A stretch of 64,000 nt of DNA, from contig NZ_JNXE01000004.1 in NCBI RefSeq assembly GCF_000716605.1, positions 124,001 to 188,000 of the forward strand, in the 5' to 3' direction. Under the pieces are notes generated by a model that was not told the origin of the DNA, made no database searches, and worked only from the letters and a program-made list of their open reading frames with translations. Position 1 is the first letter of the stretch; every line of letters starts with the position of its first letter. This document shows, piece after piece, positions 1-7,974 of this stretch. This DNA is from Streptomyces sp. NRRL F-525. GTDB lineage: Bacteria; Actinomycetota; Actinomycetes; Streptomycetales; Streptomycetaceae. The position numbers and the translations under genes are program-made.

Positions 1-360
1 CTGCGCATCAGGCGCTCGGCGTACTTCAGGACCAGCGGGTCGTTGTCGGCGTAGACCACCCGGGCCTCGGGCACCACGGACTGGGCGACCTGGTGCAGGT
101 TCGGCTCGGTGGGGATGCCCGTGCCGATGTCGAGCCACTGGCGGATGCCGTGCTCCCGGGCGAGCACACGGGTGGCCCGGTGCATGAACCCGCGGTTCTC
201 CCGGCCGGCGACGAAGACGCCGGTGAAGATCTTCGAGACGGATTCGGCCGCCTGCCTGTCGACCTCGAAGTGGTCCTTGCCGCCCAGGTAGTAGTCGTAC
301 ATGCGGGCGGAGTGCGGCCTGCTGGTGTCGATGTCCCGCGCGGCGTGGGCGTTGGTCATG
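1..360 (-). CDS. DUF574 SAM-dependent methyltransferase (partial, C-terminus off window)
   Basis: Reading from the ATG at 360, 120 codons are visible before the window edge. The N-terminus carries RMYDYYLGGKDHFEVDR, then WLDIGTGIPT (SAM-binding glycine motif) and VVYADNDPLVL (acidic ribose-binding residue). This is the signature order of the actinobacterial S-adenosyl methyltransferase family (DUF574, Methyltransf_19, normally about 270 residues), so roughly half the protein is missing. Members are abundant in Streptomyces and often lie next to XRE/DUF397 genes; the substrate is unknown. It is paralogous to the complete gene at 3783-4595, which has the same GGxxxF and GSGIPT motifs. It lies on the same strand as the DUF397/XRE pair upstream but is separated from it by 83 bases. 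The family call is certain; the function is not. Confidence 0.93.
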
Positions 361-443
361 CTCTCCCTCTCAAGTGGTGTACGTCGGCGTCTCGGGCAGG
401 TCGCAGCCGGGCCGGCTCCAATTCCCCACGCCCGTGGTCTGGT

Positions 444-695
444 TCAGCCTGCCATCAGATGGTCGGCCAGGCCCCGCTTGACCCCGTCGACGAACGCGGC
501 CATCTCCTGGGGCGTGTAGATCAGAGCGGGTCCGGCGGGATCGGTCGACTGGCGCAACGCGACGCGCCCGTCGGCCAGTTGCTTGGTCTCCACGCACTGA
601 CCTCCGTTGGGACCGCTCCAGGGGCATTCCCAGCCCTGCTCGCCGAGGTTCGACGCGGGCATCCCGTTGTAGACCTTGTCGTCCGTGGTGGTCAT
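444..695 (-). CDS. DUF397 small protein (WhiJ/abaA-type partner)
   Basis: This 83-residue protein has the DUF397 hallmarks: an N-terminal CVE segment (GGQCVETKQL), then VALRQSTDP and a C-terminal FVDGVKRG helix. Its ATG overlaps the TGA of the XRE gene by ATGA, so the two are translationally coupled. DUF397 proteins are small partners of XRE-DUF5753 regulators in the many abaA/whiJ-like loci of Streptomyces, where some pairs affect sporulation and antibiotic production. Some authors describe them as toxin/antitoxin-like, but the biochemical role is not settled. The coupled regulator and the divergent ATPase at 1805 complete the standard three-gene set. Confidence 0.93.
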   Translation of the reverse strand: MTTTDDKVYNGMPASNLGEQGWECPWSGPNGGQCVETKQLADGRVALRQSTDPAGPALIYTPQEMAAFVDGVKRGLADHLMAG

Positions 696-1564
696 GAGTA
701 CTCCTTGCGCATGCGGTTCAAGAGCGCCTTGCTGTCCGCGGACGAGGTCAGCAGCGACATCCTGTTGTGCGCCTCCAGATGGGCCACGACATCGGACCGT
801 TGGTCCAGATACATGGAGGCGGAGAGGATCTCGCTGTAGACGATGTCGGGCAGCTCCGGTTCCTGGAACCGGAAATAGGTGAAGGGTGCGCACGCCCCGA
901 CGTGGGCACCCGCCGAGAACGGGACGATGTCGACACTGACGTGGTCCAGTTCCGAGACCTCGAGGAGCCGGTCTATCTGGTCCCGCATGACCGCGGGACC
1001 GCCCACCACCCGGTGGAGCACGGCTTCTTCCAGCACCGCCCACAGCGTGGGCGAGTCCGGCCTCTCCAGCAGACTCTGGCGGCGCAGGCGTAACTGCACC
1101 CGCCGTTCAAGGTCTTCGTCGTTGTCGTTCGGGAAGCCGCCGCTCAGCACGCCTCGCGCGTAGTCGTACGTCTGGAGGAGTCCCGTGACGTAGTGCGGCT
1201 CATAGGTACGGAGGGTCTTGGCGCCGGTCTCCAGGCTCACGTAGGCGGTGAACCAGCCCGGCAGCACATCGCGGTAGGCGTGCCACCAGCCGGGCTCGTT
1301 GGCGCGGTCCGCGAGAGCGACGAACTCCTCGATCTCCTGGCGGTCGGCGCCGTAGGTCTCCAGCAGCTTCTCGACATAGAGCGGTTTGAGGCCGACCTCG
1401 GCCTTCTCCAGACGGCGGATCGTCAGGGAGGTCACCCGCAGGGCCTTGGCGGCGTTCTCCAGGGACACGCCCGCGTCCTGTCGCCGCTCCTGCAGCCGCC
1501 GGCCGAGGATCATGCGCAGAACCGTGGGTGCACCCGCGCCGGTGCTCGACCGACCTTCGCTCAC
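692..1564 (-). CDS. XRE-family regulator with DUF5753 domain (Scr1/WhiJ type)
   Basis: The 290-residue protein has an N-terminal helix-turn-helix (about residues 17-75; RRLQERRQDAGVSLENAAKA, then SLTIRRLEKAE). A long DUF5753 sensor domain follows, with the typical EPGWWHAYRDVLPGWF and TYEPHYVTGLLQT segments. The GTG at 1564 is preferred because AGGAGG sits six bases upstream; a TTG two codons earlier overlaps that ribosome site. The gene ends in a 4-base overlap with DUF397. It diverges from the RsbW-like ATPase gene, the arrangement seen in abaA-like clusters, so it probably binds the shared gap at 1565-1804. The ligand, if any, is unknown. Confidence 0.93.
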   Translation of the reverse strand: MSEGRSSTGAGAPTVLRMILGRRLQERRQDAGVSLENAAKALRVTSLTIRRLEKAEVGLKPLYVEKLLETYGADRQEIEEFVALADRANEPGWWHAYRDVLPGWFTAYVSLETGAKTLRTYEPHYVTGLLQTYDYARGVLSGGFPNDNDEDLERRVQLRLRRQSLLERPDSPTLWAVLEEAVLHRVVGGPAVMRDQIDRLLEVSELDHVSVDIVPFSAGAHVGACAPFTYFRFQEPELPDIVYSEILSASMYLDQRSDVVAHLEAHNRMSLLTSSADSKALLNRMRKEYS

Positions 1565-1804
1565 GCCCAACCTCCTGAGGGACTGTCACCGGCATTAGTC
1601 TGACAGCGACTTGGTGATGTCGCCAGACAGAAACCGACGTTCTGAAATTATCAGGGAGTCGGTTGCAGCTTGAACTGAGCTATGGGCATAGTTACTTGTG
1701 TGAGCGACCTCGGCCTCAGGCTGGAACACCCCATCCACGGCAGGCCTGTTGCTGATGCCGTGCGTCTCCCGCCTGCGCCCGCCCCCGATGGAAGGCGAAC
1801 CACC
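1565..1804. promoter_or_regulatory. Divergent control region between XRE and ATPase genes
   Basis: The gap is AT-richer than its surroundings. It holds a bulged inverted repeat at about 1598-1629: outer arms GTCTG and CAGAC, and inner arms GCGAC and GTCGC around TTGGTGAT. A regulator that sits between the genes it controls often binds such a site, so autoregulation by the XRE protein is a reasonable guess. A TTGAAC hexamer near 1669 could be a -35 element for the ATPase, with its GTG start at 1805. No promoter is proven. Confidence 0.4.
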
Positions 1805-2251
1805 GTGTCCCCCCACACGACTCCCTCCCCGCAGCTCTTAGACGTCGTCAGCCCGGACCTGGCGCACTGGCTGGAACTTCCCGCGCACCGCTCCGGCGTC
1901 CGGACCGCCCGGCACGCCATGGGCGCGCAACTCGCCAAGTGGCAGCTGCCCGAGGGCGTACGCGACGACGCGGTCCTGCTCATCTCCGAGCTGGCCACCA
2001 ACGGGGTGTGCCACACACCCAGCGCGAGACTCCTCTGCGGTGTCGGTCTCGTCACCGACCGTAGTCTGCGCATCGAGGTCCACGACCACGACTACACGGG
2101 CAGTGATCTCGCCCGCTGCGAGCCGTGCGTCGACGACGAGAGCGGGCGCGGACTGTTCATCGTGCAGGCCATCGCGGACACTTGGGGGGTCGACCGGTCG
2201 GCGCTCACCGGCGGAAAAGCCGTGTGGGCCACACTGTCCACCGGCTACTGA
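1805..2251 (+). CDS. RsbW-like ATP-binding protein (anti-sigma/HATPase_c_2)
   Basis: The GTG at 1805 is chosen because GGAAGG lies nine bases upstream and the resulting 148 residues match the family. An ATG at 1682 is in frame but has no ribosome site and would add 41 unconserved residues. GHKL-fold motifs are present: the N-box ISELATNGV and the G2 loop SGRGLFIV. The G1 box is altered to HDHDYTG rather than DxGxG, as is common in Streptomyces copies. Such proteins resemble anti-sigma kinases, but most have no known partner. Divergent from the XRE/DUF397 pair, it completes a WhiJ/abaA-like locus. It converges on the SpoIIE phosphatase with 40 bases between. Confidence 0.9.
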   Translation: MSPHTTPSPQLLDVVSPDLAHWLELPAHRSGVRTARHAMGAQLAKWQLPEGVRDDAVLLISELATNGVCHTPSARLLCGVGLVTDRSLRIEVHDHDYTGSDLARCEPCVDDESGRGLFIVQAIADTWGVDRSALTGGKAVWATLSTGY

Positions 2252-2291
2252 CGCCGGACACGCGGAGGGGGCGAGGACGCCCGCGGCCTGT

Positions 2292-3737
2292 TCAGGTGGT
2301 CGCGGGCGTCAACTCGGCCAGCAGCAGGGTGCGGTCGTCCGCCCCGGGCGTCGCGGACGGGGCCCGCAGCAGCCGTTCGCACAGCGAGGGGAACGTCTCC
2401 GGTCCGCCGTCCGGCGTGGGCTCGGCGGCCGCCGTGTCCAGGGCTTGGGCGAGACCGGCGATCTCCTGGTCGATGTCGGCGTGCCGCGACTCGACCAACC
2501 CGTCGCTGTACAACAGCAGTAGGGCCGGTTCGTCGATGGTCAGCACCGTGGCCTCGTAGTTGCCCGTGCCGAGCCCCAGCGGCAGTCCGGCGCTGGCGAG
2601 CGTGACCGGCAGGGCCGGTCCGTGCGGGCCGCGCAGCAGCGGCGGCGGGTGGCCGGCGCCGACCAGCGTGCAGGAGTGCGCCCGGGCGTCCCACTCGGCG
2701 TAGATGCAGGTCGCGAAGGACGCGCCCGGGGTGTCGTAGGCCAACTCGTCCAGCCTGCGCATGAGTTCGGCCGGTTCCATGTCGAGGCGGGCCAGCGTGC
2801 GCACGGCGGTACGCAGCTGGATCATCGCGACGGCGGACTCGGGGCCGTGGCCCATCGCGTCGCCGACGACCAGGCCGACCCGACCGCCGGGGCGGGGCAG
2901 GACGTCGAACCAGTCGCCGCCGATGATGTTGCCCTGGCCGGCCGGGAGATAGCCGTGCGCGATGCGGCAGCCGTGGAACGCCTGGGCCGGGTCGGGGAGC
3001 AGGCTGTTGCGGATGGCCAGCGCGGTGCGGCGCTCGCGTTCGTAGCGGCGCGCGTTGTCCAGCGCCACACTGGCCCGCGCCGCCAGTGACTCGACGGCCA
3101 CGGCCTCGCCGGGCAGGAACGGGTCCCGGTCCGGGCCGCGCGTGCACGCGATGAACCCGACGGTGGCGCCCCGCAGTTGGAGCGGGACGACGAGGAAGGA
3201 CGCCGTCTCCAGCAGGTCGTCTATGCGCCGCGCGTCGCCGCCCGCGGAGGCCAGCAGCCGCTCGGAGGTGTGCTTGTCCACTCCGTCGAGGACCTGCGAG
3301 TGCCCGCTGGCGAGGGCGCGTGCGTACGGGGTCTCGCGCGGGAAGACGACCACCTCGCCGACCGGCAGCACCCCGTCCCAGCTCTCGGGCGCCTCCGTGC
3401 CCACCCGCACCGCCAGCCGGCGCGCCTCTATCTGCGGCGGATCCACGGCGGGATACGCGTTCTCCTCCAGCACCCACCGCTCCAGCAGATACACCGACGC
3501 CGCGTCGCAGAACCCGGGCGTCAGCGCGTGCACGACATGGCTGCCGGTCAGCCGCAGGTCGAGCTCCGAGCCGATCACGTCCGCGGCGGGGGCGAAGGCC
3601 TGCCTGCGGCGTGGGGGCCCGGCAGAGGGTGCGTCACCGTGGTGACTGCGCGGTTGGTTCCGCAGGGTCGTGCCTTTCCGGGTGGGGACCGGCCGCGTGG
3701 CGTGGGGGCAAGCGGTCTGCCGTGTTTTCCTCGGCAA
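2292..3737 (-). CDS. GAF-SpoIIE (PP2C-type) protein phosphatase
   Basis: An N-terminal extension is followed by a GAF-like sensor (about residues 60-225; ASFLVVPLQLRGATVGFIAC) and a PP2C/SpoIIE catalytic domain (about 245-475). Metal-binding acids are visible in NIIGGDWFDV, GLVVGDAMGHGP and the C-terminal GADDRTLLL. The family dephosphorylates anti-anti-sigma factors in partner-switching pathways. No anti-anti-sigma (STAS) gene is in view, though an RsbW-like ATPase and a SigF-type sigma factor are close. The true start is uncertain: position 3737 is a TTG without a clear ribosome site, and an in-frame GTG near residue 54 (VIGSELDL) would still keep both domains. Confidence 0.9.
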   Translation of the reverse strand: MPRKTRQTACPHATRPVPTRKGTTLRNQPRSHHGDAPSAGPPRRRQAFAPAADVIGSELDLRLTGSHVVHALTPGFCDAASVYLLERWVLEENAYPAVDPPQIEARRLAVRVGTEAPESWDGVLPVGEVVVFPRETPYARALASGHSQVLDGVDKHTSERLLASAGGDARRIDDLLETASFLVVPLQLRGATVGFIACTRGPDRDPFLPGEAVAVESLAARASVALDNARRYERERRTALAIRNSLLPDPAQAFHGCRIAHGYLPAGQGNIIGGDWFDVLPRPGGRVGLVVGDAMGHGPESAVAMIQLRTAVRTLARLDMEPAELMRRLDELAYDTPGASFATCIYAEWDARAHSCTLVGAGHPPPLLRGPHGPALPVTLASAGLPLGLGTGNYEATVLTIDEPALLLLYSDGLVESRHADIDQEIAGLAQALDTAAAEPTPDGGPETFPSLCERLLRAPSATPGADDRTLLLAELTPATT

Positions 3738-3740
3738 CTA

Positions 3741-3746
3741 TATGAT
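3741..3746 (+). promoter_or_regulatory. Candidate -10 element for methyltransferase gene
   Basis: TATGAT stands out in an AT-rich patch (AACTATATGATGAC) 37 bases before the GTG at 3783. The hexamer 17 bases upstream is not a good -35. It is offered as a candidate only. Confidence 0.3.
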
Positions 3747-3782
3747 GACGCGTCAAGGAACCTGGGGCGAAAGGGAGTTGTG

Positions 3783-4595
3783 GTGCAGGACAGCGCAGGT
3801 CTGCCGCAGGGGATCGATCCTCGCAAGGCGAGTGTCGCCCGAATGTACGACGCGATGCTGGGCGGTGAACACAATTTCGCCATAGACCGCGAGGCGTTGG
3901 CGGCCTTCACCGCGATCGACCCCCAGGTGCGCACCCTGGCCCGCGCCAACCGCGACTTCCTCGGCCGGGCCGTGCGCTTCCTGGTCGACTCCGGCGTACG
4001 GCAGTTCATCGACCTCGGCTCGGGCATCCCCACCCAGGGCAACGTCCACGAGGTAGCGCAGGCCGCCAGCCCCGGAGCCCGCGTGGTCTACGTGGACAAC
4101 GACCCGGTGGCCGTCGCCCACAGCACCTCCCTGCTCGCCGACAACCCGGACGCGGACATCGTCGACGGCGACATCCGCAGACCGGCCGACGTCCTGTCCT
4201 CGCCGCAGGTACGGAAGTTGATCGACTTCGAGCAGCCCGTCGCCGTCCTGATGATCACGATCCTGCACTTCGTCTCGCCCGCGGAGGACCCGGCCGGCAT
4301 CGTCGCCGCCTTCCGCGACGAACTGCCCGACGGCAGCTGGCTGGCGATGAGCCACGCCACCAACGAGGACCGCCCGGACACGGCCGCCGCCGTGGGCAAG
4401 TTGTACAGCTCCAGGGCGACTTCGCCCGTCACCGCCCGTTCCTACGACGAGATCCTCGGCCTGTTCGACGGCTTCGACCTCGTCGCGCCCGGCCTGACCT
4501 ATGTCCCCCTGTGGCGCCCGGACCCGGCGGACGAGATCCCCGAAAACCCCTCCGAGTACTGGGTCTACGCGGGCGTCGGCTCCAAGAACGCGTAG
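3783..4595 (+). CDS. DUF574 SAM-dependent methyltransferase
   Basis: This is a complete 270-residue member of the actinobacterial S-adenosyl methyltransferase family. MYDAMLGGEHNFAIDREA opens the protein, FIDLGSGIPTQGNVHE is the SAM loop, and VVYVDNDPVAV gives the acidic residue. The C-terminal YVPLWRPD and SEYWVYAGVG are also typical. Two adjacent GTG codons (3780, 3783) are possible; 3783 is preferred because GGGAG lies five bases upstream. The substrate is unknown. It diverges from the SpoIIE phosphatase gene and precedes the sigma factor on the same strand by 130 bases. The paralogue at 1-360 lies across the regulatory block. Confidence 0.93.
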   Translation: MQDSAGLPQGIDPRKASVARMYDAMLGGEHNFAIDREALAAFTAIDPQVRTLARANRDFLGRAVRFLVDSGVRQFIDLGSGIPTQGNVHEVAQAASPGARVVYVDNDPVAVAHSTSLLADNPDADIVDGDIRRPADVLSSPQVRKLIDFEQPVAVLMITILHFVSPAEDPAGIVAAFRDELPDGSWLAMSHATNEDRPDTAAAVGKLYSSRATSPVTARSYDEILGLFDGFDLVAPGLTYVPLWRPDPADEIPENPSEYWVYAGVGSKNA

Positions 4596-4725
4596 GCCGC
4601 GGGCACTTCGGCCGCGGAAAACGAGGCGCGCGCCCCGGATTTGGCCGGATGAGGGGGAATGAGTCGCGAGAACCGGGGCAGGGGCCTCTTGTCGACAGTT
4701 TCTTCGGACGAATGGGGTGGGCGTT

Positions 4726-5625
4726 ATGGCAGCCGTGACGGCAGCGGAGGCACCGGCCACGGCGGGACGGCGGACGACGGCCGGAGAGGCGTTCCCGATG
4801 ACGGGGGAGGCTCTTCCGCTGATCGCCGAGCCGTCGAAGGTGAGCCCGAAGGACGCGCGTGAGCTGTCGCGCCAGTTCTTCGACCGGCTGGCCTCGCTGG
4901 AGGAGGGCACCCACGAGCACCAGTACGTGCGCAACACCCTGATCGAGATGAACCTCTCCCTCGTGCGCTACGCGGCCGCGCGCTTCCGCAGCCGTAGCAA
5001 CAACGAGATGGAGGACATCGTCCAGGTCGGCACGATCGGACTCATCAAGGCGATCGACCGGTTCGAGCTCACCCGCCAGGTGGAGTTCACCTCGTTCGCC
5101 GTCCCCTACATCGTCGGCGAGATCAAGCGCTTCTTCCGCGACACCAGTTGGGCCGTCCACGTGCCGCGACGGCTGCAGGAGGCCCGCGTCGAGCTGGCCA
5201 AGGCGACCGAGGAACTGCGGTCCCGCCTCGGCCGTACGCCGACCACACGTGAGCTGTCCGAGCTGATGTGCCTGACCGAGGAAGAGGTCATCGAGGCCCG
5301 CAAGGCGTCCAACGGCTACACCTCCTCCTCGCTCGACGCCGCGCTCAGCTCCGACGCGGGCGCCGAGGGCGAGACCGTGCTGGCCGACGTCATCGGCTCG
5401 GACGACCCGGGTCTCGAACTGGTCGACGACCTCAGCTCCTTGGCCCCCCTCATCGCCGAACTCGACGAGCGCGAGCGGAAGATCATCCACATGCGCTACG
5501 TCGAGGAGCGCACCCAGGCCGAGATCGGCGAGGAACTCGGCGTCTCCCAGATGCACGTGTCCCGGCTCATCAGCCGGATGCTCCGCCGCCTGCGCGCGGG
5601 GCTGCTCGACCCCGCGGTCGCCTGA
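4726..5625 (+). CDS. RNA polymerase sigma factor, SigB/SigF/SigG family
   Basis: The 299-residue protein has sigma region 2 at about residues 75-145 (MNLSLVRYAAARFRS, MEDIVQVGTIGLIKAIDRF), region 3 around SWAVHVPRRLQEAR, and region 4 at about 235-295 with the helix-turn-helix RTQAEIGEELGVSQMHVSRL. Sequence and length fit the stress/sporulation SigF group, which is normally held by RsbW-type anti-sigma factors. GGGGTGGG precedes the ATG at 4726; a second ATG at 4798 is possible. The RsbW-like ATPase (1805) and SpoIIE phosphatase (2292) nearby make a partner-switching link plausible but unproven. A hairpin follows the stop. Confidence 0.94.
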   Translation: MAAVTAAEAPATAGRRTTAGEAFPMTGEALPLIAEPSKVSPKDARELSRQFFDRLASLEEGTHEHQYVRNTLIEMNLSLVRYAAARFRSRSNNEMEDIVQVGTIGLIKAIDRFELTRQVEFTSFAVPYIVGEIKRFFRDTSWAVHVPRRLQEARVELAKATEELRSRLGRTPTTRELSELMCLTEEEVIEARKASNGYTSSSLDAALSSDAGAEGETVLADVIGSDDPGLELVDDLSSLAPLIAELDERERKIIHMRYVEERTQAEIGEELGVSQMHVSRLISRMLRRLRAGLLDPAVA

Positions 5626-5637
5626 CGGGCGATCCGG

Positions 5638-5659
5638 CCCAACAATCCGGGCTGTTGGG
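5638..5659 (+). terminator. Hairpin after sigma-factor gene
   Basis: CCCAACA (5638-5644) and TGTTGGG (5653-5659) form a 7-bp stem with an 8-base loop, 13 bases after the sigma stop codon. No T-run follows, which is usual for Streptomyces terminators. Confidence 0.5.
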
Positions 5660-5766
5660 TGATTTCACCCTCCCCGGATGTCCGTTCTGCGGCACTCTCG
5701 TACTGTGGCCGGGCCGGCACCTCAGGTGCCCGCCCGGCCGTCGCGGGGTTGCCGGAAGGGGGAGTT

Positions 5767-6345
5767 GTGGCGTGGCGGAGTGAGGAGTTCGGGGAGTCCC
5801 ACGAGGGCATCGTGGGGGCGGTCCTCGCCGACGGCAGTGAGCCGAAGTCCGTGTATCTGGATGTGGGCAGCGGCAGTTCCATGTTCGAGACACGTGAGTG
5901 GTGGGCCTACAACGGCTGGCTGGGCCGGCCCAAGGCGGCTGCCTGGCGGGCCTCCTGCGCGTGCGGCTGGCGCGGGGACGGCCATCCCATCGACTGGGAC
6001 CAGGTCGAGGACCACGACCTCGACGACCTGGACACCTCCGGCGCGTACGACGAGTGGTGGGAACACATCCACGCGGTCGAACGCCGGACGGTCCCGTTGC
6101 CGGAGGAACTCTCCGAGCTGATCGAGCAGTTGGAGGAACGCCTCGACGCGCTCTCGGACGCGGCGCCGGTCGCCGCGCTGAAGGCCGTGGCCATCCTGGA
6201 GCGCCTGGCCGCCCGGGTCGGCAAGGAGGCGGCGTACGGGGCGCAGGCCGACGACGTGCCGGGCGAGGCGCTCGGCAAGGCGCTCGGCCTGAGCGTGGAC
6301 AACGCCCGCTCCCGGCTCGACCGCTACCTTCGCGCCTACTACTGA
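5767..6345 (+). CDS. Conserved-type protein of unknown function, acidic, CxCGW motif
   Basis: The GTG at 5767 has AAGGGGGAG just upstream. The 192-residue product has no signal peptide or membrane segment. The N-terminal half contains the short Cys pair SCACGWRGDG and a run of acids (DQVEDHDLDDLDTSG). The middle is helical with many Leu and Glu (ELSELIEQLEERLDAL). The last 30 residues (GKALGLSVDNARSRLDRYL) resemble a sigma-4 or helix-turn-helix recognition pair, so a DNA-binding or sigma-related role is conceivable. No firm family is recognised. It lies between the sigma factor and a TetR gene and appears to be transcribed alone. Confidence 0.75.
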   Translation: MAWRSEEFGESHEGIVGAVLADGSEPKSVYLDVGSGSSMFETREWWAYNGWLGRPKAAAWRASCACGWRGDGHPIDWDQVEDHDLDDLDTSGAYDEWWEHIHAVERRTVPLPEELSELIEQLEERLDALSDAAPVAALKAVAILERLAARVGKEAAYGAQADDVPGEALGKALGLSVDNARSRLDRYLRAYY

Positions 6346-6482
6346 TCGACGGACAGCGGGCGGGAAGGGCAGCTGGAGGCGGGTGCCTGTGGTGCCGTGC
6401 CGCCAAGGGGGCGAGGGTGCGTGCCAGACTGGACGTACCGCTCGCCCCGCTCCGTAGCTCCCGCACTTCACCGAGGTTGTCC

Positions 6483-7130
6483 GTGACCAAGCCCCCGGCC
6501 CGTGTCCCCCAGCGAAGCAACGCGCGCTCCAACCGGGAACGCATCCTGGCCACGGCCCGCCGGGAACTCGGACTGAACCCCGACATCACCCTGGAGGAGA
6601 TCGCCCGCGCCTCCGGCGTCGTACGGCGCACGCTGTTCGGGCACTTCCCCGGCCGGGAGGCATTGCTGGAGGCGCTGGCCGAGGAGGCGTCGGAGGCCCT
6701 GCGGGCAGCGCTGCCCGCCGATTCGGCGCCGTCCGGTGCGGAGCCGGCCGAGCGGGCGTACGCGCGCTTCGTGCTGTCGATGTGGACCGTGGGCGACCGC
6801 TACCGGCTCCTCCTGGCGCTGGCCCGGCGCGACCTGGGCGTGGAGCGTGTCACCGAGATCCTGTCACCGGCCCGCGGCGCGGCCACCGCCATCCTGGACC
6901 GCGGCCAGCGCGACGGCGTCTTCCACACCCAGCTGCCGGCCGTCGCGCTGAGCGCCGGACTCGAAGCCATGGCGATCGCCCTGCTCGAAGAGGTCAACTC
7001 CGGGGAGTTGGAGGACGACGGGACCCATGTGGCGGTCGCCTCGCTCATCGCGGCCGGTGTGCCGGAGAAGCAGGCGCGGGTCGTGGTGGACGAGATCGCG
7101 CCGGGGGACGGCGCCGTCGCGGACGACTGA
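6483..7130 (+). CDS. TetR-family transcriptional regulator (copy 1)
   Basis: The start is the GTG at 6483; no strong ribosome site is visible. The 215-residue protein has a TetR helix-turn-helix (about residues 17-65; ITLEEIARASGVVRRTLFGHF) and a ligand domain with WTVGDRYRLLLALARRDLG and GQRDGVFHTQLP. The same segments recur in the TetR at 7975-8583, so the two are paralogues flanking the DUF2993 gene. It converges on the DUF2993 gene with only three bases between the stop codons. Its target is unknown. No clear palindrome was found in the 137 bases upstream. Confidence 0.92.
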   Translation: MTKPPARVPQRSNARSNRERILATARRELGLNPDITLEEIARASGVVRRTLFGHFPGREALLEALAEEASEALRAALPADSAPSGAEPAERAYARFVLSMWTVGDRYRLLLALARRDLGVERVTEILSPARGAATAILDRGQRDGVFHTQLPAVALSAGLEAMAIALLEEVNSGELEDDGTHVAVASLIAAGVPEKQARVVVDEIAPGDGAVADD

Positions 7131-7133
7131 GCC

Positions 7134-7943
7134 TCAGGCGTTCCCGTACGACGAGTCGCCCTCCACCGCATCGCCCCGCGAGCCGTCGTCGGACCTGAAG
7201 GTGACCGACTTGCCCGACAGCCGGGCGGTCAGCCCGCTCTCCGTCGCGGTGACGGAGCGCAGGTGCAGGCCCTGAGGGATGTTGCGCAGCTGGATGGGCC
7301 GCTCGAAAACCCTGCTGAGCGCGACTCGCCCCACCTCGGGGAGCAGACCGCCCGTGACCTGGAAGTCCTTGAAGGAGATGCGGTTGCCTGACAGCACCGA
7401 GACGGTCGTCGCCACGGTGATGTCGTCGCCGGTGGGCAGCAGGACGCTCGCGCGGACCTGGTCGGGACGGGCGCCCCGCGAGATCTCCAGCCCCAGGGCG
7501 TCGGACACGTCCGCGTAGGACAACAGGGCGGTCGCCTCCGCCGAGCGGGCCAGTGCCTCCGTGTCGTCGTCGGACCTCTTCAACTCCTGCAGTCGCAGGG
7601 AGAGTTCGCTCACCGGCAGCGGGCCGGTGGTACCGCTCGCCGGTATGTCGTGCGCGGTGATGTCCACGTCCCGCAGGGTGCCGGCGGCCAGCTGCGTCAG
7701 CACGGGGAAGCCCCGCACATGGACCTCCGGCGCCGAGGGAGTGTGCATGCCCTCCTGGAACGCCTTGGCCGTACGGGACTCCACCCGGGCTGCCGCGAAG
7801 CGGTCACCGGCGACGGGCACGAGGACCAGCGCGAGCAGCGCGCCGAGGGCGATGACGACCGGTCGGCGGTTCCGCCGGGGCGGGCGGGCGTCACCGGGCT
7901 CGTACGCGGCGAACGTGGCGTCGGCGTAGTCGTACGGGTGCAT
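7134..7943 (-). CDS. DUF2993 (LmeA-like) membrane-anchored lipid-binding-type protein
   Basis: The 269-residue protein has a basic cytoplasmic N-terminus (PPRRNRRP), one hydrophobic helix (VVIALGALLALVLVPVAG, about residues 29-46) and an extracytoplasmic DUF2993 domain. That domain has the typical VHVRGFPVLTQLAAGTLRDV segment and a C-terminal LTARLSGKSVTF strand. In mycobacteria the DUF2993 protein LmeA is a periplasmic phospholipid-binding protein needed for lipomannan maturation; the family link is inferred from these segments. It lies between two paralogous TetR genes and ends three bases from the first. A small spacer (7944-7974) separates it from the second TetR, upstream on the same strand, so both may be co-transcribed. 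Confidence 0.88.
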   Translation of the reverse strand: MHPYDYADATFAAYEPGDARPPRRNRRPVVIALGALLALVLVPVAGDRFAAARVESRTAKAFQEGMHTPSAPEVHVRGFPVLTQLAAGTLRDVDITAHDIPASGTTGPLPVSELSLRLQELKRSDDDTEALARSAEATALLSYADVSDALGLEISRGARPDQVRASVLLPTGDDITVATTVSVLSGNRISFKDFQVTGGLLPEVGRVALSRVFERPIQLRNIPQGLHLRSVTATESGLTARLSGKSVTFRSDDGSRGDAVEGDSSYGNA

Positions 7944-7974
7944 GGGTCTCCTTCAGCGCGGGATGTGACGGGAT

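Noticed and set aside
1682..1804. Longer N-terminus for the RsbW-like protein
   Set aside because: No ribosome site at 1682; the GTG at 1805 has GGAAGG and gives a typical length.
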